Shown one piece after another: positions 32,494 to 41,061 of a DNA stretch of 64,000 nt. The position numbers and the translations under genes are program-made. How positions within the stretch are numbered: the stretch's first letter is position 1; the number at the start of each line of letters is the position of its first letter. Where the stretch lies: assembly GCF_031769195.1 (NCBI RefSeq), contig NZ_JAVHNP010000003.1:186001-250000 (forward strand). Reading direction: 5' to 3'. Below the pieces are notes generated by a model. That model saw only the letters and a list, made by a program, of their open reading frames with translations. It searched no databases and was not told the DNA's origin. The DNA is from Vreelandella sp031769195 (lineage in GTDB: Bacteria; Pseudomonadota; Gammaproteobacteria; Pseudomonadales; Halomonadaceae).

Positions 32494-33525
32494 ATGAAAA
32501 TAACCTTATCCCGGTGTTTGTTGGCGACCGCTATTGCGGGTCTTAGCATCAGTTCGGTTCAGGCAGAAACCACCCTACGTATGGCACACTTTTGGCCTGG
32601 CCCTTCCGGCGTGAATGAAGATGTGTTGCAGGCGTGGGCCGATACCGTTGCTGAAGAGTCTGGCGGCGATCTCACCATTCAAATGTTTCCTGCAGGCACC
32701 TTAGCCAAACCGGACTCAATTTATGAGGCCGCCGCCAATGGTATTGCCGATATTGGTGCTACCGCCCAGGGGTATACCGCCGGTAGATTCCCGCTCTCTC
32801 AGATCGTTGAACTGCCTGGGGTAGCGAGTACGGCAACGCAAGGTGCTTGCGTACTGCAAACGCTTTACGACGATGGTCATTTGGATAGCGAATACGAAGA
32901 TACCCGCCCGTTGTTTATGTTCACCACGGGCCCTGGCGGCATCCATACCATCGATACTGACGTGCAAACACCTGCTGACCTGCAAGGGCTACGTATTCGC
33001 CGCCCCACGGCTGTCGCGGGTGAAATGCTCGAAAATATGGGCGCAAGCCCGGTGGGAATGCCAGCGCCAGATATTTATACCTCTATGCAGCGTGGCGTCA
33101 TCGATGGCCTGAGTTTTCCCTGGGAAGGCCTAAAAGGTTTTCGCGTTAATGAGTTAGTCAGTTATCACACCGAAGTGCCGTTCTATACGTTGATCTTCGT
33201 CGCCACCATGAATCAGCGTACTTATGACGGCCTTTCCCCTGAACAACAAGCGATTATCGACAATAACTCAGGCATGAAGTGGGCTGCAAAAGCAGGGGAA
33301 GTGTTTGATCGTCTTGACGTAGAAGGTAAGCAAGAAGCGGTTGATGCTGGCCACACCATCCGTGAAATCGACAACCCGCTTCAACACCCCGACTGGCAGG
33401 AGCCGCTGCAAACCGGTATTGAAAACTACCTAACACAGTTGGAAGAACGCGGTTTGAGTCAAGCCCGCGAGGTGTATGAGGCTGCACTGGCCGCTAGCGA
33501 GTCTTGTGGTACCCAAGAGGGGTAA
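32494..33525 (+). CDS. dctP: TRAP substrate-binding protein DctP (aromatic acid uptake)
   Basis: A 343-residue periplasmic binding protein with a Sec signal peptide, cleaved after VQA near residue 24. 'LQGLRIRRPTAVAGEMLENMGASPVGMPAPDIYTSMQRGVIDG' contains the conserved Arg and hinge. Two Cys (GACVLQ and ESCGTQ) are present. A TRAP system inside a protocatechuate regulon and upstream of an aldehyde dehydrogenase suggests an aromatic acid such as 4-hydroxybenzoate as ligand; this is inference, not read from the pocket. GGAG lies upstream of the ATG. Confidence 0.9.
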   Translation: MKITLSRCLLATAIAGLSISSVQAETTLRMAHFWPGPSGVNEDVLQAWADTVAEESGGDLTIQMFPAGTLAKPDSIYEAAANGIADIGATAQGYTAGRFPLSQIVELPGVASTATQGACVLQTLYDDGHLDSEYEDTRPLFMFTTGPGGIHTIDTDVQTPADLQGLRIRRPTAVAGEMLENMGASPVGMPAPDIYTSMQRGVIDGLSFPWEGLKGFRVNELVSYHTEVPFYTLIFVATMNQRTYDGLSPEQQAIIDNNSGMKWAAKAGEVFDRLDVEGKQEAVDAGHTIREIDNPLQHPDWQEPLQTGIENYLTQLEERGLSQAREVYEAALAASESCGTQEG

Positions 33526-33531
33526 GTTTTC

Positions 33532-34077
33532 ATGCAGTCTAGTCTCTCTTTTCAACAACTCCTCCTTCGGGCCAGCCATTGGCTGGCCCTTATTTGCCGC
33601 CTGGTGGCGGGAATCGCACTGATCGGGCTGTTGGCGGTCACCATCGCCGATGTCAGTACTCGCTACCTTGCCCGAATGACGGAAGGCGCTATTTCGTTAC
33701 GCGTGTCGGGGAGCGTGGAGTTAGTTAGCTATTTAATGCTGTTTGCTTTACTAGCGGCAATGTCCGCAAACGTTGAGAAGAGCCAAGTGGTGGTGGAAGC
33801 TTTCTCGCACCGCTTACCCCAGGCGATCAAAAATCGAATCCAAGGTCTATTTTTGCTGGGCTTTACGGCGCTGGGGTTAATCCTGTTTGTGGGATTGCTG
33901 GACTCTGCTGCTGCCGCCACGCGATACGGAGAAGTCACTCAAGATCTGCGCTTGCCCATGGGGCCCATTTTCCAATTGGCAGCGGTGCTCAGCTTACTGC
34001 TGGGGTTGCGAAGTTTTATTCATGCGCTGCTGGGCATGATTTATGCCACAGGTGAGGAGGCGTCTCATGGGGAGTGA
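33532..34077 (+). CDS. dctQ: TRAP small permease DctQ (aromatic acid uptake)
   Basis: A 181-residue DctQ subunit with four membrane helices; 'ADVSTRYLARMTEGAISLRVSGSVELVSYLMLFALLAAM' is the family core, with a short extra insert after the first helix. It starts seven bases after the dctP stop and overlaps dctM by 11 bases. Confidence 0.88.
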   Translation: MQSSLSFQQLLLRASHWLALICRLVAGIALIGLLAVTIADVSTRYLARMTEGAISLRVSGSVELVSYLMLFALLAAMSANVEKSQVVVEAFSHRLPQAIKNRIQGLFLLGFTALGLILFVGLLDSAAAATRYGEVTQDLRLPMGPIFQLAAVLSLLLGLRSFIHALLGMIYATGEEASHGE

Positions 34078-35356
34078 AGCGATTGGCGCCATCGGGCTAG
34101 GGCTTTTATTGGTATTGATGATTCTGCGTGTGCCCGTTGCCCTCACGATGCTGATCGTGGGCGTGGTGGGCTTTGCGCAAATCATTAGTTGGGACGCAGC
34201 CGTTGCTCAGTTAAAAACGGTGCCGGTAGAAGTGCTCTCGAACTACAGCTTCAGCGCCGTACCGATGTTTATTTTAATGGGCGTGCTGGCGGCCCATTCG
34301 GGCATGGCCGGTAAGCTGTTTGATTCCACGCGGGTCATTTGCGGTGGCTGGAAGGGCGGTCTGGCGATTGCAGCGGTGGGCTCATGCGGCATCTTCTCGG
34401 CGATTTCCGGTTCCTCATTGGCAACAGCCAGTACCATGACCCGGGTAGCGTTGCCGGAGATGGAACGCTATGGCTATCACCGTGGATTAGCGACCGGAGC
34501 GCTTGCTGCAGGCGGCACGCTGGGCATTATGATTCCGCCCAGTATTGCGCTACTTATCTACGCCATTCTTACTGAGCAGTCCGTGGGCGATATGTTCATG
34601 GCGGGCCTGATCCCTGGCCTCTTAGGGCTAGTGATGTACTCCCTAACTGTTACCGTGGTGATGTGGCTGCGCCCCTCACTGGCGGTGGCCGGTGAGCCTA
34701 CGGCTTGGAAAGAGAAGTTGTTATCGCTGACCGGCTTGATGCCCTTTTTTGGCGTTTTCCTGGTGATGATTCTAGGCATCTATTTTGGAGCCTTTACACC
34801 GACGGAAGGCGCTAGTGTGGGGGCGTTCGCCACGCTGCTTTACGCCCTGGTGAAAGGTATGCGCGGTGCGCAGCTATGGGCCAGCGTCCAAGAGACCTTA
34901 GCGCTCTCTGCCGTGGTGTTCTTTATGCTGGTGGGGGCGGAAACGCTGGGTTATTTCATCTCAGTCTCGCGCATTTCGTTCTCCATTACCGACGTCCTCT
35001 ACGGCATGGATCTAACGCCTCTCGTCGTCGTGCTGTGCATCCTGGCGCTCTACTTTGTGCTGGGCATGTTTATGGACTCCATCGCCATGCTGGTGATCAC
35101 CGTGCCGGTGGTCTACCCGATTATTCAGGCGATGGGTATTGATCCGGTTTGGTTCGGTATTTTGACGGTGCTGACAGTAGAGCTTGGGCTGATGACGCCG
35201 CCGGTGGGAATGAACGTATTCGTCATTAAAGCCATGGCGCCCCATGTTGGGCTGGGTGAGATTTTTAAAGGGGTCGCACCCTTTGTGGTCTCTGACTTAA
35301 TACGTCTGGCACTGCTGATCGCTTTCCCGATTTTGAGCACGCTGTTTCTGCTTTAG
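34067..35356 (+). CDS. dctM: TRAP large permease DctM (aromatic acid uptake)
   Basis: A 429-residue DctM transport subunit with about twelve helices. Motifs: 'FSAVPMFILMGVLAAHSGM', 'SGSSLATASTMTRVALPEM', 'GGTLGIMIPPSIALLIYAILTEQS' and 'ELGLMTPPVGMNVFVIK'. The ATG at MGSEAIGA has a GAGGAGG site; an upstream ATG eight codons earlier lacks one. The aldehyde dehydrogenase follows 28 bases after its end. Confidence 0.93.
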   Translation: MGSEAIGAIGLGLLLVLMILRVPVALTMLIVGVVGFAQIISWDAAVAQLKTVPVEVLSNYSFSAVPMFILMGVLAAHSGMAGKLFDSTRVICGGWKGGLAIAAVGSCGIFSAISGSSLATASTMTRVALPEMERYGYHRGLATGALAAGGTLGIMIPPSIALLIYAILTEQSVGDMFMAGLIPGLLGLVMYSLTVTVVMWLRPSLAVAGEPTAWKEKLLSLTGLMPFFGVFLVMILGIYFGAFTPTEGASVGAFATLLYALVKGMRGAQLWASVQETLALSAVVFFMLVGAETLGYFISVSRISFSITDVLYGMDLTPLVVVLCILALYFVLGMFMDSIAMLVITVPVVYPIIQAMGIDPVWFGILTVLTVELGLMTPPVGMNVFVIKAMAPHVGLGEIFKGVAPFVVSDLIRLALLIAFPILSTLFLL

Positions 35357-35384
35357 GCTAGTTTAATGACAAGGAGTGAAGGCC

Positions 35385-36836
35385 ATGGTCACTATTGAGC
35401 TACTGTCCGCAGGTGAAGCGAAAGCCGCTGAGCACGGAGCCACATTTACCCGGGCCAATCCGTTGAGTGGCGAGGTGGTTACCTCGGCGGCGGCAGCAAG
35501 CGTAGGTGATGCAAATGCAACTGCCGACGCGGCTGGCCGGGCGTTTGATGCATGGTCGCAAACAGGCCCCGGCGAGCGACGCGCCAAGCTCCTAAAAGCA
35601 GCTGCGTTGATGGAAGCGCGTCAGGGCGATTTTATGGATCGTATGATCGATGAAACCGGTGCCACACCCGGCTGGGCGGGCTTTAACGTCAAAGTAGCGG
35701 CAGATGTACTGCGTGAAGCGGCGGCGTTAACCACGCAAATTCATGGCGATATTATTCCCTCAAACGTGCCCGATAGTATGGCTATGGGCGTGCGCGTTCC
35801 CTGTGGCGTGGTGGTCGGCATTGCGCCCTGGAATGCGCCGATTATTCTGGGCACGCGGGCCATCGCCACGCCGTTAGCATGTGGCAATACCGTTATTCTA
35901 AAGGCTTCCGAGCAGTGCCCCGCGACCCATCACCTCATTGGTGAAGTGCTTCAAGAAGCAGGTTTGGACGACGGTATTGTCAACGTGATTACCAACGCAC
36001 CGGATAACGCCGCTGAAGTAGTGAGTGCGCTCATTGCCCACCCAGCAGTTCGGCGGATTAACTTCACTGGTTCTACTGGCGTTGGCAAAATTATCGCCGA
36101 GCAAGCGGGCAAGCACTTAAAGCCTGTGCTGCTTGAGCTGGGCGGTAAGGCGCCATTCTTGGTATTAGATGATGCAGATATCGATGCCGCCGTGGATGCT
36201 GCGATCTTTGGCGCGTTCTTTAACCAAGGCCAGATCTGCATGTCCACCGAGCGTGTCATTGTTGATCACCAAGTGGCAGATGCGTTCGTGGAGAAGTTTG
36301 CTGCGCGTGCTCGAGCGTTAAAAGCAGGCGACCCGCGTGATGAGGGCAACACCCTGGGCACGTTAATTAACGCGCAGTCAGGAGAGAAACTAAATAGCCT
36401 GATTGATGATGCCGTGAACCAAGGCGCCCGCTTAGTTGCGGGTGGTAAAGCCGAGGGCGTGGTGATGCAGGCCACGGTCATTGATGGCGTGACCAGTGCT
36501 ATGCGGCTGTATAGCGAAGAGTCGTTTGGCCCGGTGGTGGCGGTGATTCGTGTTAATGGTGAAGAAGAGGCAATCCGCATCGCCAACGATAGCGAGTACG
36601 GCCTCTCATCGGCAGTGTTTAGCCGCGATAGCGCACGCGCCATGAAAGTGGCAGGGCGCTTACAAACCGGTATTTGCCATATCAACGCCCCCACGGTACA
36701 CGATGAACCGCAAATGCCCTTCGGCGGTGTGAAATCCAGCGGCTACGGGCGCTTTGGTGGCAAAGCGGGTATTGAGGAGTTTACCGAGCTGCGTTGGATG
36801 ACGATGCAGTTGGGGCCTCGGCACTACCCTATTTAG
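35385..36836 (+). CDS. Aldehyde dehydrogenase, aromatic aldehyde (salicylaldehyde/4-hydroxybenzaldehyde) type
   Basis: A 483-residue NAD(P)-dependent aldehyde dehydrogenase. Catalytic Cys285 is in GQICMSTER and general base Glu251 in LELGGKAP. 'VGIAPWNAPIILGTRAIATPLACGNTVILK' is the cofactor region. The GQICMSTER form is typical of aromatic aldehyde dehydrogenases such as NahF, vanillin and 4-hydroxybenzaldehyde dehydrogenases. In this operon it probably oxidises 4-hydroxybenzaldehyde to 4-hydroxybenzoate for PobA. AAGGAG eight bases before the chosen ATG fixes the start; a GTG three codons earlier overlaps that site. It overlaps the end of the convergent AraC gene by 8 bases. Confidence 0.88.
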   Translation: MVTIELLSAGEAKAAEHGATFTRANPLSGEVVTSAAAASVGDANATADAAGRAFDAWSQTGPGERRAKLLKAAALMEARQGDFMDRMIDETGATPGWAGFNVKVAADVLREAAALTTQIHGDIIPSNVPDSMAMGVRVPCGVVVGIAPWNAPIILGTRAIATPLACGNTVILKASEQCPATHHLIGEVLQEAGLDDGIVNVITNAPDNAAEVVSALIAHPAVRRINFTGSTGVGKIIAEQAGKHLKPVLLELGGKAPFLVLDDADIDAAVDAAIFGAFFNQGQICMSTERVIVDHQVADAFVEKFAARARALKAGDPRDEGNTLGTLINAQSGEKLNSLIDDAVNQGARLVAGGKAEGVVMQATVIDGVTSAMRLYSEESFGPVVAVIRVNGEEEAIRIANDSEYGLSSAVFSRDSARAMKVAGRLQTGICHINAPTVHDEPQMPFGGVKSSGYGRFGGKAGIEEFTELRWMTMQLGPRHYPI

Positions 36837-37761
36837 CGGATTCGTTAGACGCCATTTGCCGTAGTCGAAAATCCCTTGGTGAAAGCGTCGTATTGCGCTT
36901 AAAAAAGCGCGTGAAGTAAGCCGGTTCTGAGAAGCCTAAGCTGTCGGAGACCTCGCCAACGGTCATATTGGTATAGGTGAGCTGGCGCTTGGCTTCTAGC
37001 AGTAAACGTTCATGCAGCAATTGCAGGGCGCTGCGCCCGGCGAGTTGGCGGCAGAGCAGGTTCAAATGCGCGCTGCTCACACCTATCTGCTTGGCTAACT
37101 GTTCAATGCTTGGCTGCTCACGGTAGTGCGCTTCGATCAGCGCTTGGAAGTTCTCAAGGTGCTGACGCCCCTTATCGTGCTGGCGTGGGCCGTGGCGCTT
37201 TACAGGTCTGTCAGAGTAAGCGGTTAGACGTGATAACTCGACGACTAATGCCTGTACCAGCGCTTCAAGCAGCCTGTTTCGTCCCGGTGCCGGGTGGCGG
37301 TACTCCTGGTCAATTTGGTTGGTCAGCGTTGCAATGCGCTGGGTGTGAGCGGGCTGATTAAGGCGTAGAAAATCGGCTTTGCGTAGCGCACTGCTTTCGC
37401 CCATTAACTCGTTAAGGTGATCGGCCAACGGCTTCGCCAGGGTAATAATGTGACCGCCAACATCGGGAGAAAAATGAAAACCATGGATGGCCATCGCGGG
37501 CACAATAATGGTCACCGCGCCTTCAAGGCGTTGTTTAGCCCCTTCAAGCTCTAGCTCAAGACTGCCGCGACTGATAAATAGAATATGCACTAAATCAACA
37601 TGCCGATGGGGGCGAATGCGCCAATCATGCAGGCGGCTGCGCTGGGGAATTGACTCACAGTGTAATAAGTCCGGCGTTGGCCAGTGCTGCGTTTCACCGT
37701 ATAGCTTGAACACGGGAACATGGGGTGTGGGTGCTGTTTTCACGCGCTGCTCCTCATGCAA
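36829..37761 (-). CDS. pobR: AraC-family regulator of pobA (PobR/PobC type)
   Basis: A 310-residue AraC/XylS regulator. The N-terminal part (about 10-170) is a cupin-like sensor domain with 'DWRIRPHRHVDLVHILFISRGSLELELEG'. The C-terminal part (about 205-305) has two helix-turn-helix motifs: 'SIEQLAKQIGVSSAHLNLLCRQLAGRSALQLLHERLLLEAKRQL' and 'MTVGEVSDSLGFSEPAYFTRFFKRNTTLSPRDFR'. It is divergent from pobA, the standard layout for its activator. In proteobacteria PobR can be IclR or AraC type; this is the AraC type. It probably senses 4-hydroxybenzoate. Confidence 0.85.
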   Translation of the reverse strand: MHEEQRVKTAPTPHVPVFKLYGETQHWPTPDLLHCESIPQRSRLHDWRIRPHRHVDLVHILFISRGSLELELEGAKQRLEGAVTIIVPAMAIHGFHFSPDVGGHIITLAKPLADHLNELMGESSALRKADFLRLNQPAHTQRIATLTNQIDQEYRHPAPGRNRLLEALVQALVVELSRLTAYSDRPVKRHGPRQHDKGRQHLENFQALIEAHYREQPSIEQLAKQIGVSSAHLNLLCRQLAGRSALQLLHERLLLEAKRQLTYTNMTVGEVSDSLGFSEPAYFTRFFKRNTTLSPRDFRLRQMASNESAK

Positions 37762-37782
37762 CTAATGTCGTGCAGTAAAGCT

Positions 37783-37808
37783 GGAAAAGTCCAATTAACT
37801 GTCCATTT
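37783..37808. promoter_or_regulatory. Candidate PobR operator in the pobR-pobA gap
   Basis: GTCCAATT (37789-37796) and GTCCATTT (37801-37808) are direct repeats 12 bases apart, preceded by GGAAAA. Direct repeats near one helical turn fit an AraC-family dimer. The first repeat recurs at 32267-32280. Confidence 0.45.
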
Positions 37809-37886
37809 CATACCTTATTATGCGCATCGTTTCATTGAAAAATACAAGTCATCAGTATTTCTATAATGACAACGATGAGGCCCCTT

Positions 37887-39071
37887 ATGAAAACCCAGGT
37901 CGCGATCATTGGTGCAGGCCCCTCTGGCCTATTGCTGGGCCAGCTACTGCAGCGCCAAGGGATTGATAACGTCATTGTCGAGCGGCGTAGCGCAGAGTAT
38001 GTATTAAGCCGCATCCGCGCGGGTGTGCTTGAACAGGGCATGGTGAACTTGCTGCGCGAGGCGGGTGTCGACCAGCGCATGAAACAAGAAGGCTTACCCC
38101 ATGATGGCTTTGAGCTTGTTTTCGACAACCGCCGCGTTCGAGTTGCGCTGGGTGAACTGACCGGCGGCAGCAAGGTGATGGTGTACGGCCAAACCGAGGT
38201 GACGCGAGACTTAATGCAGGCCCGTGAGGCGGTGGGAGCGACCACGCTGTATGAAGCAGACAACGTCCAGCCCCACGACTTGGAGAGCGACAGCCCCTAT
38301 TTAACCTTTGAGCACCACGGTGAAACCGTGAGGCTCGACTGCGATTACATCGCCGGATGTGACGGCTACCACGGCGTATCTCGCCAAGCGATTCCTCAAG
38401 ACCAAATCAAAGAATTTGAAAAGGTGTATCCGTTTGGCTGGCTGGGTGTGCTTTCGGACACACCTCCTGTTTCTGATGAACTTATTTATGCAAGCCATGA
38501 GCGCGGCTTTAGCCTCTGCAGCATGCGCTCTGCTACCCGCAGCCGTTACTACCTTCAAGTACCGCTGGATGAAAAGGTAGAAGATTGGTCTGACGAACGC
38601 TTTTGGGAGGAGCTAAAGCGGCGTTTGCCAGACGAGGTCGCTCAAAAGCTTGTGACAGGGCCATCCATCGAGAAGAGCATCGCGCCGCTGCGTAGCTATG
38701 TGGTTGAACCGATGCAGCATGGGAGGCTCTTCTTGGTGGGCGATGCCGCCCATATCGTGCCACCCACGGGCGCCAAGGGACTTAACCTAGCCGCTAGCGA
38801 TGTGAATACGCTCTATCGCTTGATGGTTAAGGTCTATCAAGAGGGTCGCACAGACCTGATAGAGAGGTACTCGCAAACGTGCCTGAAACGCATCTGGAAA
38901 GCGGAACGTTTCTCCTGGTGGATGACCTCCATGTTGCATAACTTCTCAGATAAGGAAGATTTTAACAGCCGCATGCAGCTGGCCGAGCTGGACTATGTGA
39001 CCAGCTCAATGGCGGGGCTGACGACCATCGCGGAAAACTATGTTGGACTGCCTTATGAGCCTCTCGAGTAA
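37887..39071 (+). CDS. pobA: 4-hydroxybenzoate 3-monooxygenase
   Basis: A 394-residue flavoprotein hydroxylase, the usual length. It makes protocatechuate from 4-hydroxybenzoate with O2 and NADPH. The FAD motif GAGPSGLLLGQLL starts near residue 9; the second FAD segment 'GDAAHIVPPTGAKGLNLAASDV' is near residue 285. 'RIRAGVLEQGMVNLLREAGV' and 'SRSRYYLQVPLD'-like residues fit PobA. The ATG at MKTQVAII gives the typical N-terminus; an upstream in-frame ATG seven codons earlier is less likely. A strong terminator follows. Confidence 0.96.
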   Translation: MKTQVAIIGAGPSGLLLGQLLQRQGIDNVIVERRSAEYVLSRIRAGVLEQGMVNLLREAGVDQRMKQEGLPHDGFELVFDNRRVRVALGELTGGSKVMVYGQTEVTRDLMQAREAVGATTLYEADNVQPHDLESDSPYLTFEHHGETVRLDCDYIAGCDGYHGVSRQAIPQDQIKEFEKVYPFGWLGVLSDTPPVSDELIYASHERGFSLCSMRSATRSRYYLQVPLDEKVEDWSDERFWEELKRRLPDEVAQKLVTGPSIEKSIAPLRSYVVEPMQHGRLFLVGDAAHIVPPTGAKGLNLAASDVNTLYRLMVKVYQEGRTDLIERYSQTCLKRIWKAERFSWWMTSMLHNFSDKEDFNSRMQLAELDYVTSSMAGLTTIAENYVGLPYEPLE

Positions 39072-39098
39072 TCACGAACTTGAGAGCGACGCTTGCTT

Positions 39099-39126
39099 GC
39101 CCAAACCATTGTGTTTGGGCTTTTTT
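39099..39126 (+). terminator. Terminator after pobA
   Basis: GCCCAAAC (39099-39106) and GTTTGGGC (39113-39120) form an 8-bp stem with a six-base loop, followed by TTTTTT. Confidence 0.88.
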
Positions 39127-39228
39127 ATCGTCGTCTTTCCCCTTGCCGCTCTTTTATCCGTGGCCCATTCTTCTATCAGGGCAACTTAGCTCTTGGGATT
39201 TCTTTGGCTTGGTGAGAATAGGTGACGT

Positions 39229-39720
39229 ATGGCTAAATTTTTTCGTGAGTTCCGCGAGTTTGCTGTCAAGGGCAACGTGATTGATATGGCAGTGGGTATT
39301 ATTATTGGCGGGGCATTTACGCTCATTGTGCAAAGCCTCGTCAAAGATGTCATGAACCCACTGATTGGCTTGCTGGTGGGCGGCATCGATTTTTCGAACC
39401 TGTTTGTCGTGTTGCGAGAGGGCGTGGCGGGGGCACCCTATGCCACGCTAGCGGAGGCTCAAGCGGCGGGGGCGGTGACGCTCAATGTAGGACTGTTTAT
39501 CAACGCGGTGGTGAGCTTTTCCATTGTGGCGTTCGTGGTGTTTTTGCTGGTGCGCACCATTAACCGCTTAAAGCGTGAAGAGGCGGTGGCTCCTGCAGAC
39601 CCTACGGAAAAACCGTGCCCTTACTGTTTTATGGTTGTGCCGATGAAGGCCGTTCGCTGCGGGCATTGCACCTCTGAGCTACAGGCAGCGACTCCAGAGA
39701 AATCGCTGGAATCCTTGTAA
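39229..39720 (+). CDS. mscL: Large-conductance mechanosensitive channel MscL with C-terminal zinc ribbon
   Basis: A 163-residue MscL, longer than the usual 136. The first helix region 'GNVIDMAVGIIIGGAFTLIVQSLVKDVMNPLIG' and the second helix 'INAVVSFSIVAFVVFLLVRTINRLK' are standard. The channel opens under membrane tension after osmotic down-shock, fitting a halophile. Instead of the usual C-terminal helix it ends in CPYC (Cys130, Cys133), ten residues, then CGHC (Cys144, Cys147): a zinc-ribbon-like knuckle on the cytoplasmic side. Such a tail could alter assembly or gating. Single gene with its own terminator. Confidence 0.93.
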   Translation: MAKFFREFREFAVKGNVIDMAVGIIIGGAFTLIVQSLVKDVMNPLIGLLVGGIDFSNLFVVLREGVAGAPYATLAEAQAAGAVTLNVGLFINAVVSFSIVAFVVFLLVRTINRLKREEAVAPADPTEKPCPYCFMVVPMKAVRCGHCTSELQAATPEKSLESL

Positions 39721-39753
39721 TTCGCGGTTAGCTTTCCTGGCGAGTCGCCATCA

Positions 39754-39780
39754 AAAAAGGGTGCCCAATGGGCACCCTTT
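39754..39780. terminator. Bidirectional terminator between mscL and hemY
   Basis: AAAAAGGGTGCCC and GGGCACCCTTTT form a long stem with loop AAT, flanked by A and T runs, between convergent genes. Confidence 0.85.
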
Positions 39781-39798
39781 TGACGTTGAAGAGGGCGG

Positions 39799-41061
39799 TT
39801 AAGCCGTCTTTTTCGCCGCTTTCTTATCCGTTTGCTTACTATCACTGGCATCGCTCGGCTGTGGCAGCGACGGTAGTGATTTCGCCAACATATCGACACT
39901 GTGACGATAGTAGAGCTGACTCTTGTTGTGTTCGCCCAGGCTTGCATAGAGGCGGGCAAGCTCGGCACACACTTCGCCATTGGGGCGCTGGCGCTGGCTG
40001 GCTTCAAAGTACTCCAGCGCTTTTTCCCACTGGCCAATACGAAGTGATAGGCGACCACAGGCAAGCAGCAGTTCGGGGTCGTTGGGGCGCTCTTGCAGCC
40101 ACTTCTCGGCTTTCGCGAGCTGGCGTGCGGCGTCCACATTGAGCAGGCCGTAGCGTTTTACTAGGCGTGCGTCCCAGTGGCTGTCCAGCGAGTGGTTCAG
40201 CAGGCGCTCGGCAATGGGCTCTTCGTTGGCGTGTAGCAGTGCCTCGGTGTAGAGCACGATCAGCTCGGTATTGCCGCGCAGGTAGTCAGGCATATCGGCC
40301 CACAGCCCGCGAACCCGTTCGATATTGGTGGGGTTCTTCGCTTCGAAGATGATCAGCTCGCGATACGCTTTGAACTCTAGCTGTTCGCGCTCTTGCTGCG
40401 TAATCAGCTTTTGCGCGGCCAAGCGTGGAATCAAGCGGCGCAGGCCTTCCCAATCGTTCACGCTCAGGTGCACCTGCTTCAAGAGCTTCAGCACTTGGGG
40501 GTGATTGGTGAGCTGCTTATCTAGGCGATTGAGAATCGCCAGTGCCTCTTCTGGCTGCTGACGATCAATCATCAGCTGTGCCTGCATCAAGCCAATGGCG
40601 GTATCTGCGCCGTCGGTGGTGAGCTGTGCTTGGTTGAGGTGCTCTTGAGACTTCTCGTGGTGGCCCTGGTAGTGAGCGGCCAACGCTGCTGAGAGGTAGT
40701 TAACAAGCGGCGTGCTGGAATCATCGGCCGCGCGCACCAAGGTTTTCTCCGCTTTCTTCCAACGGCCTTCGGTGAGCGCTACCAAACCACGCACGGTGCG
40801 CTTCATGGCACGACGATTGCGGGCGCGGCTGTTCCAGGTGCGGAAGCGGCCTACCGGGCGAATAATGCCGGTGAGCAGGCGCAGCGCAAAGTGCAGCACG
40901 ATAAAGGCAGCCAGCAGCAGCACCAGGCCAAACCAGAAGGAGGTTTGTACGGAGGTGTCACCTACCCGGATAAGCCAATAGCCGGGCACCGACATCATCA
41001 GGTGCCCAAAGAGTGCACCAACCGCAAGGCCCGCAACAATTAGCAGGATGAGTTTTCTCAT
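39799..41061 (-). CDS. hemY: HemY-type tetratricopeptide membrane protein
   Basis: A 420-residue protein of the proteobacterial HemY family (not the protoporphyrinogen oxidase of the same name). Two N-terminal membrane helices are at about 5-25 and 40-65, followed by a cytoplasmic or periplasmic TPR-like helical region: 'LQERPNDPELLLACGRLSLRIGQWEKALEYFEASQRQRPNGEVCAELARLYASLGEHNKS'. The C-terminus is Lys/Asp-rich. It is the last gene of hemC-hemD-hemX-hemY; its exact role in haem synthesis is unclear. Start overlaps hemX by four bases. Confidence 0.9.
   Translation of the reverse strand: MRKLILLIVAGLAVGALFGHLMMSVPGYWLIRVGDTSVQTSFWFGLVLLLAAFIVLHFALRLLTGIIRPVGRFRTWNSRARNRRAMKRTVRGLVALTEGRWKKAEKTLVRAADDSSTPLVNYLSAALAAHYQGHHEKSQEHLNQAQLTTDGADTAIGLMQAQLMIDRQQPEEALAILNRLDKQLTNHPQVLKLLKQVHLSVNDWEGLRRLIPRLAAQKLITQQEREQLEFKAYRELIIFEAKNPTNIERVRGLWADMPDYLRGNTELIVLYTEALLHANEEPIAERLLNHSLDSHWDARLVKRYGLLNVDAARQLAKAEKWLQERPNDPELLLACGRLSLRIGQWEKALEYFEASQRQRPNGEVCAELARLYASLGEHNKSQLYYRHSVDMLAKSLPSLPQPSDASDSKQTDKKAAKKTA

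Noticed and set aside
16099..39071. Aromatic island as recently acquired DNA
   Set aside because: Base composition looks like its neighbours and no integrase, tRNA or flanking repeats were seen; transfer is not supported from this window.
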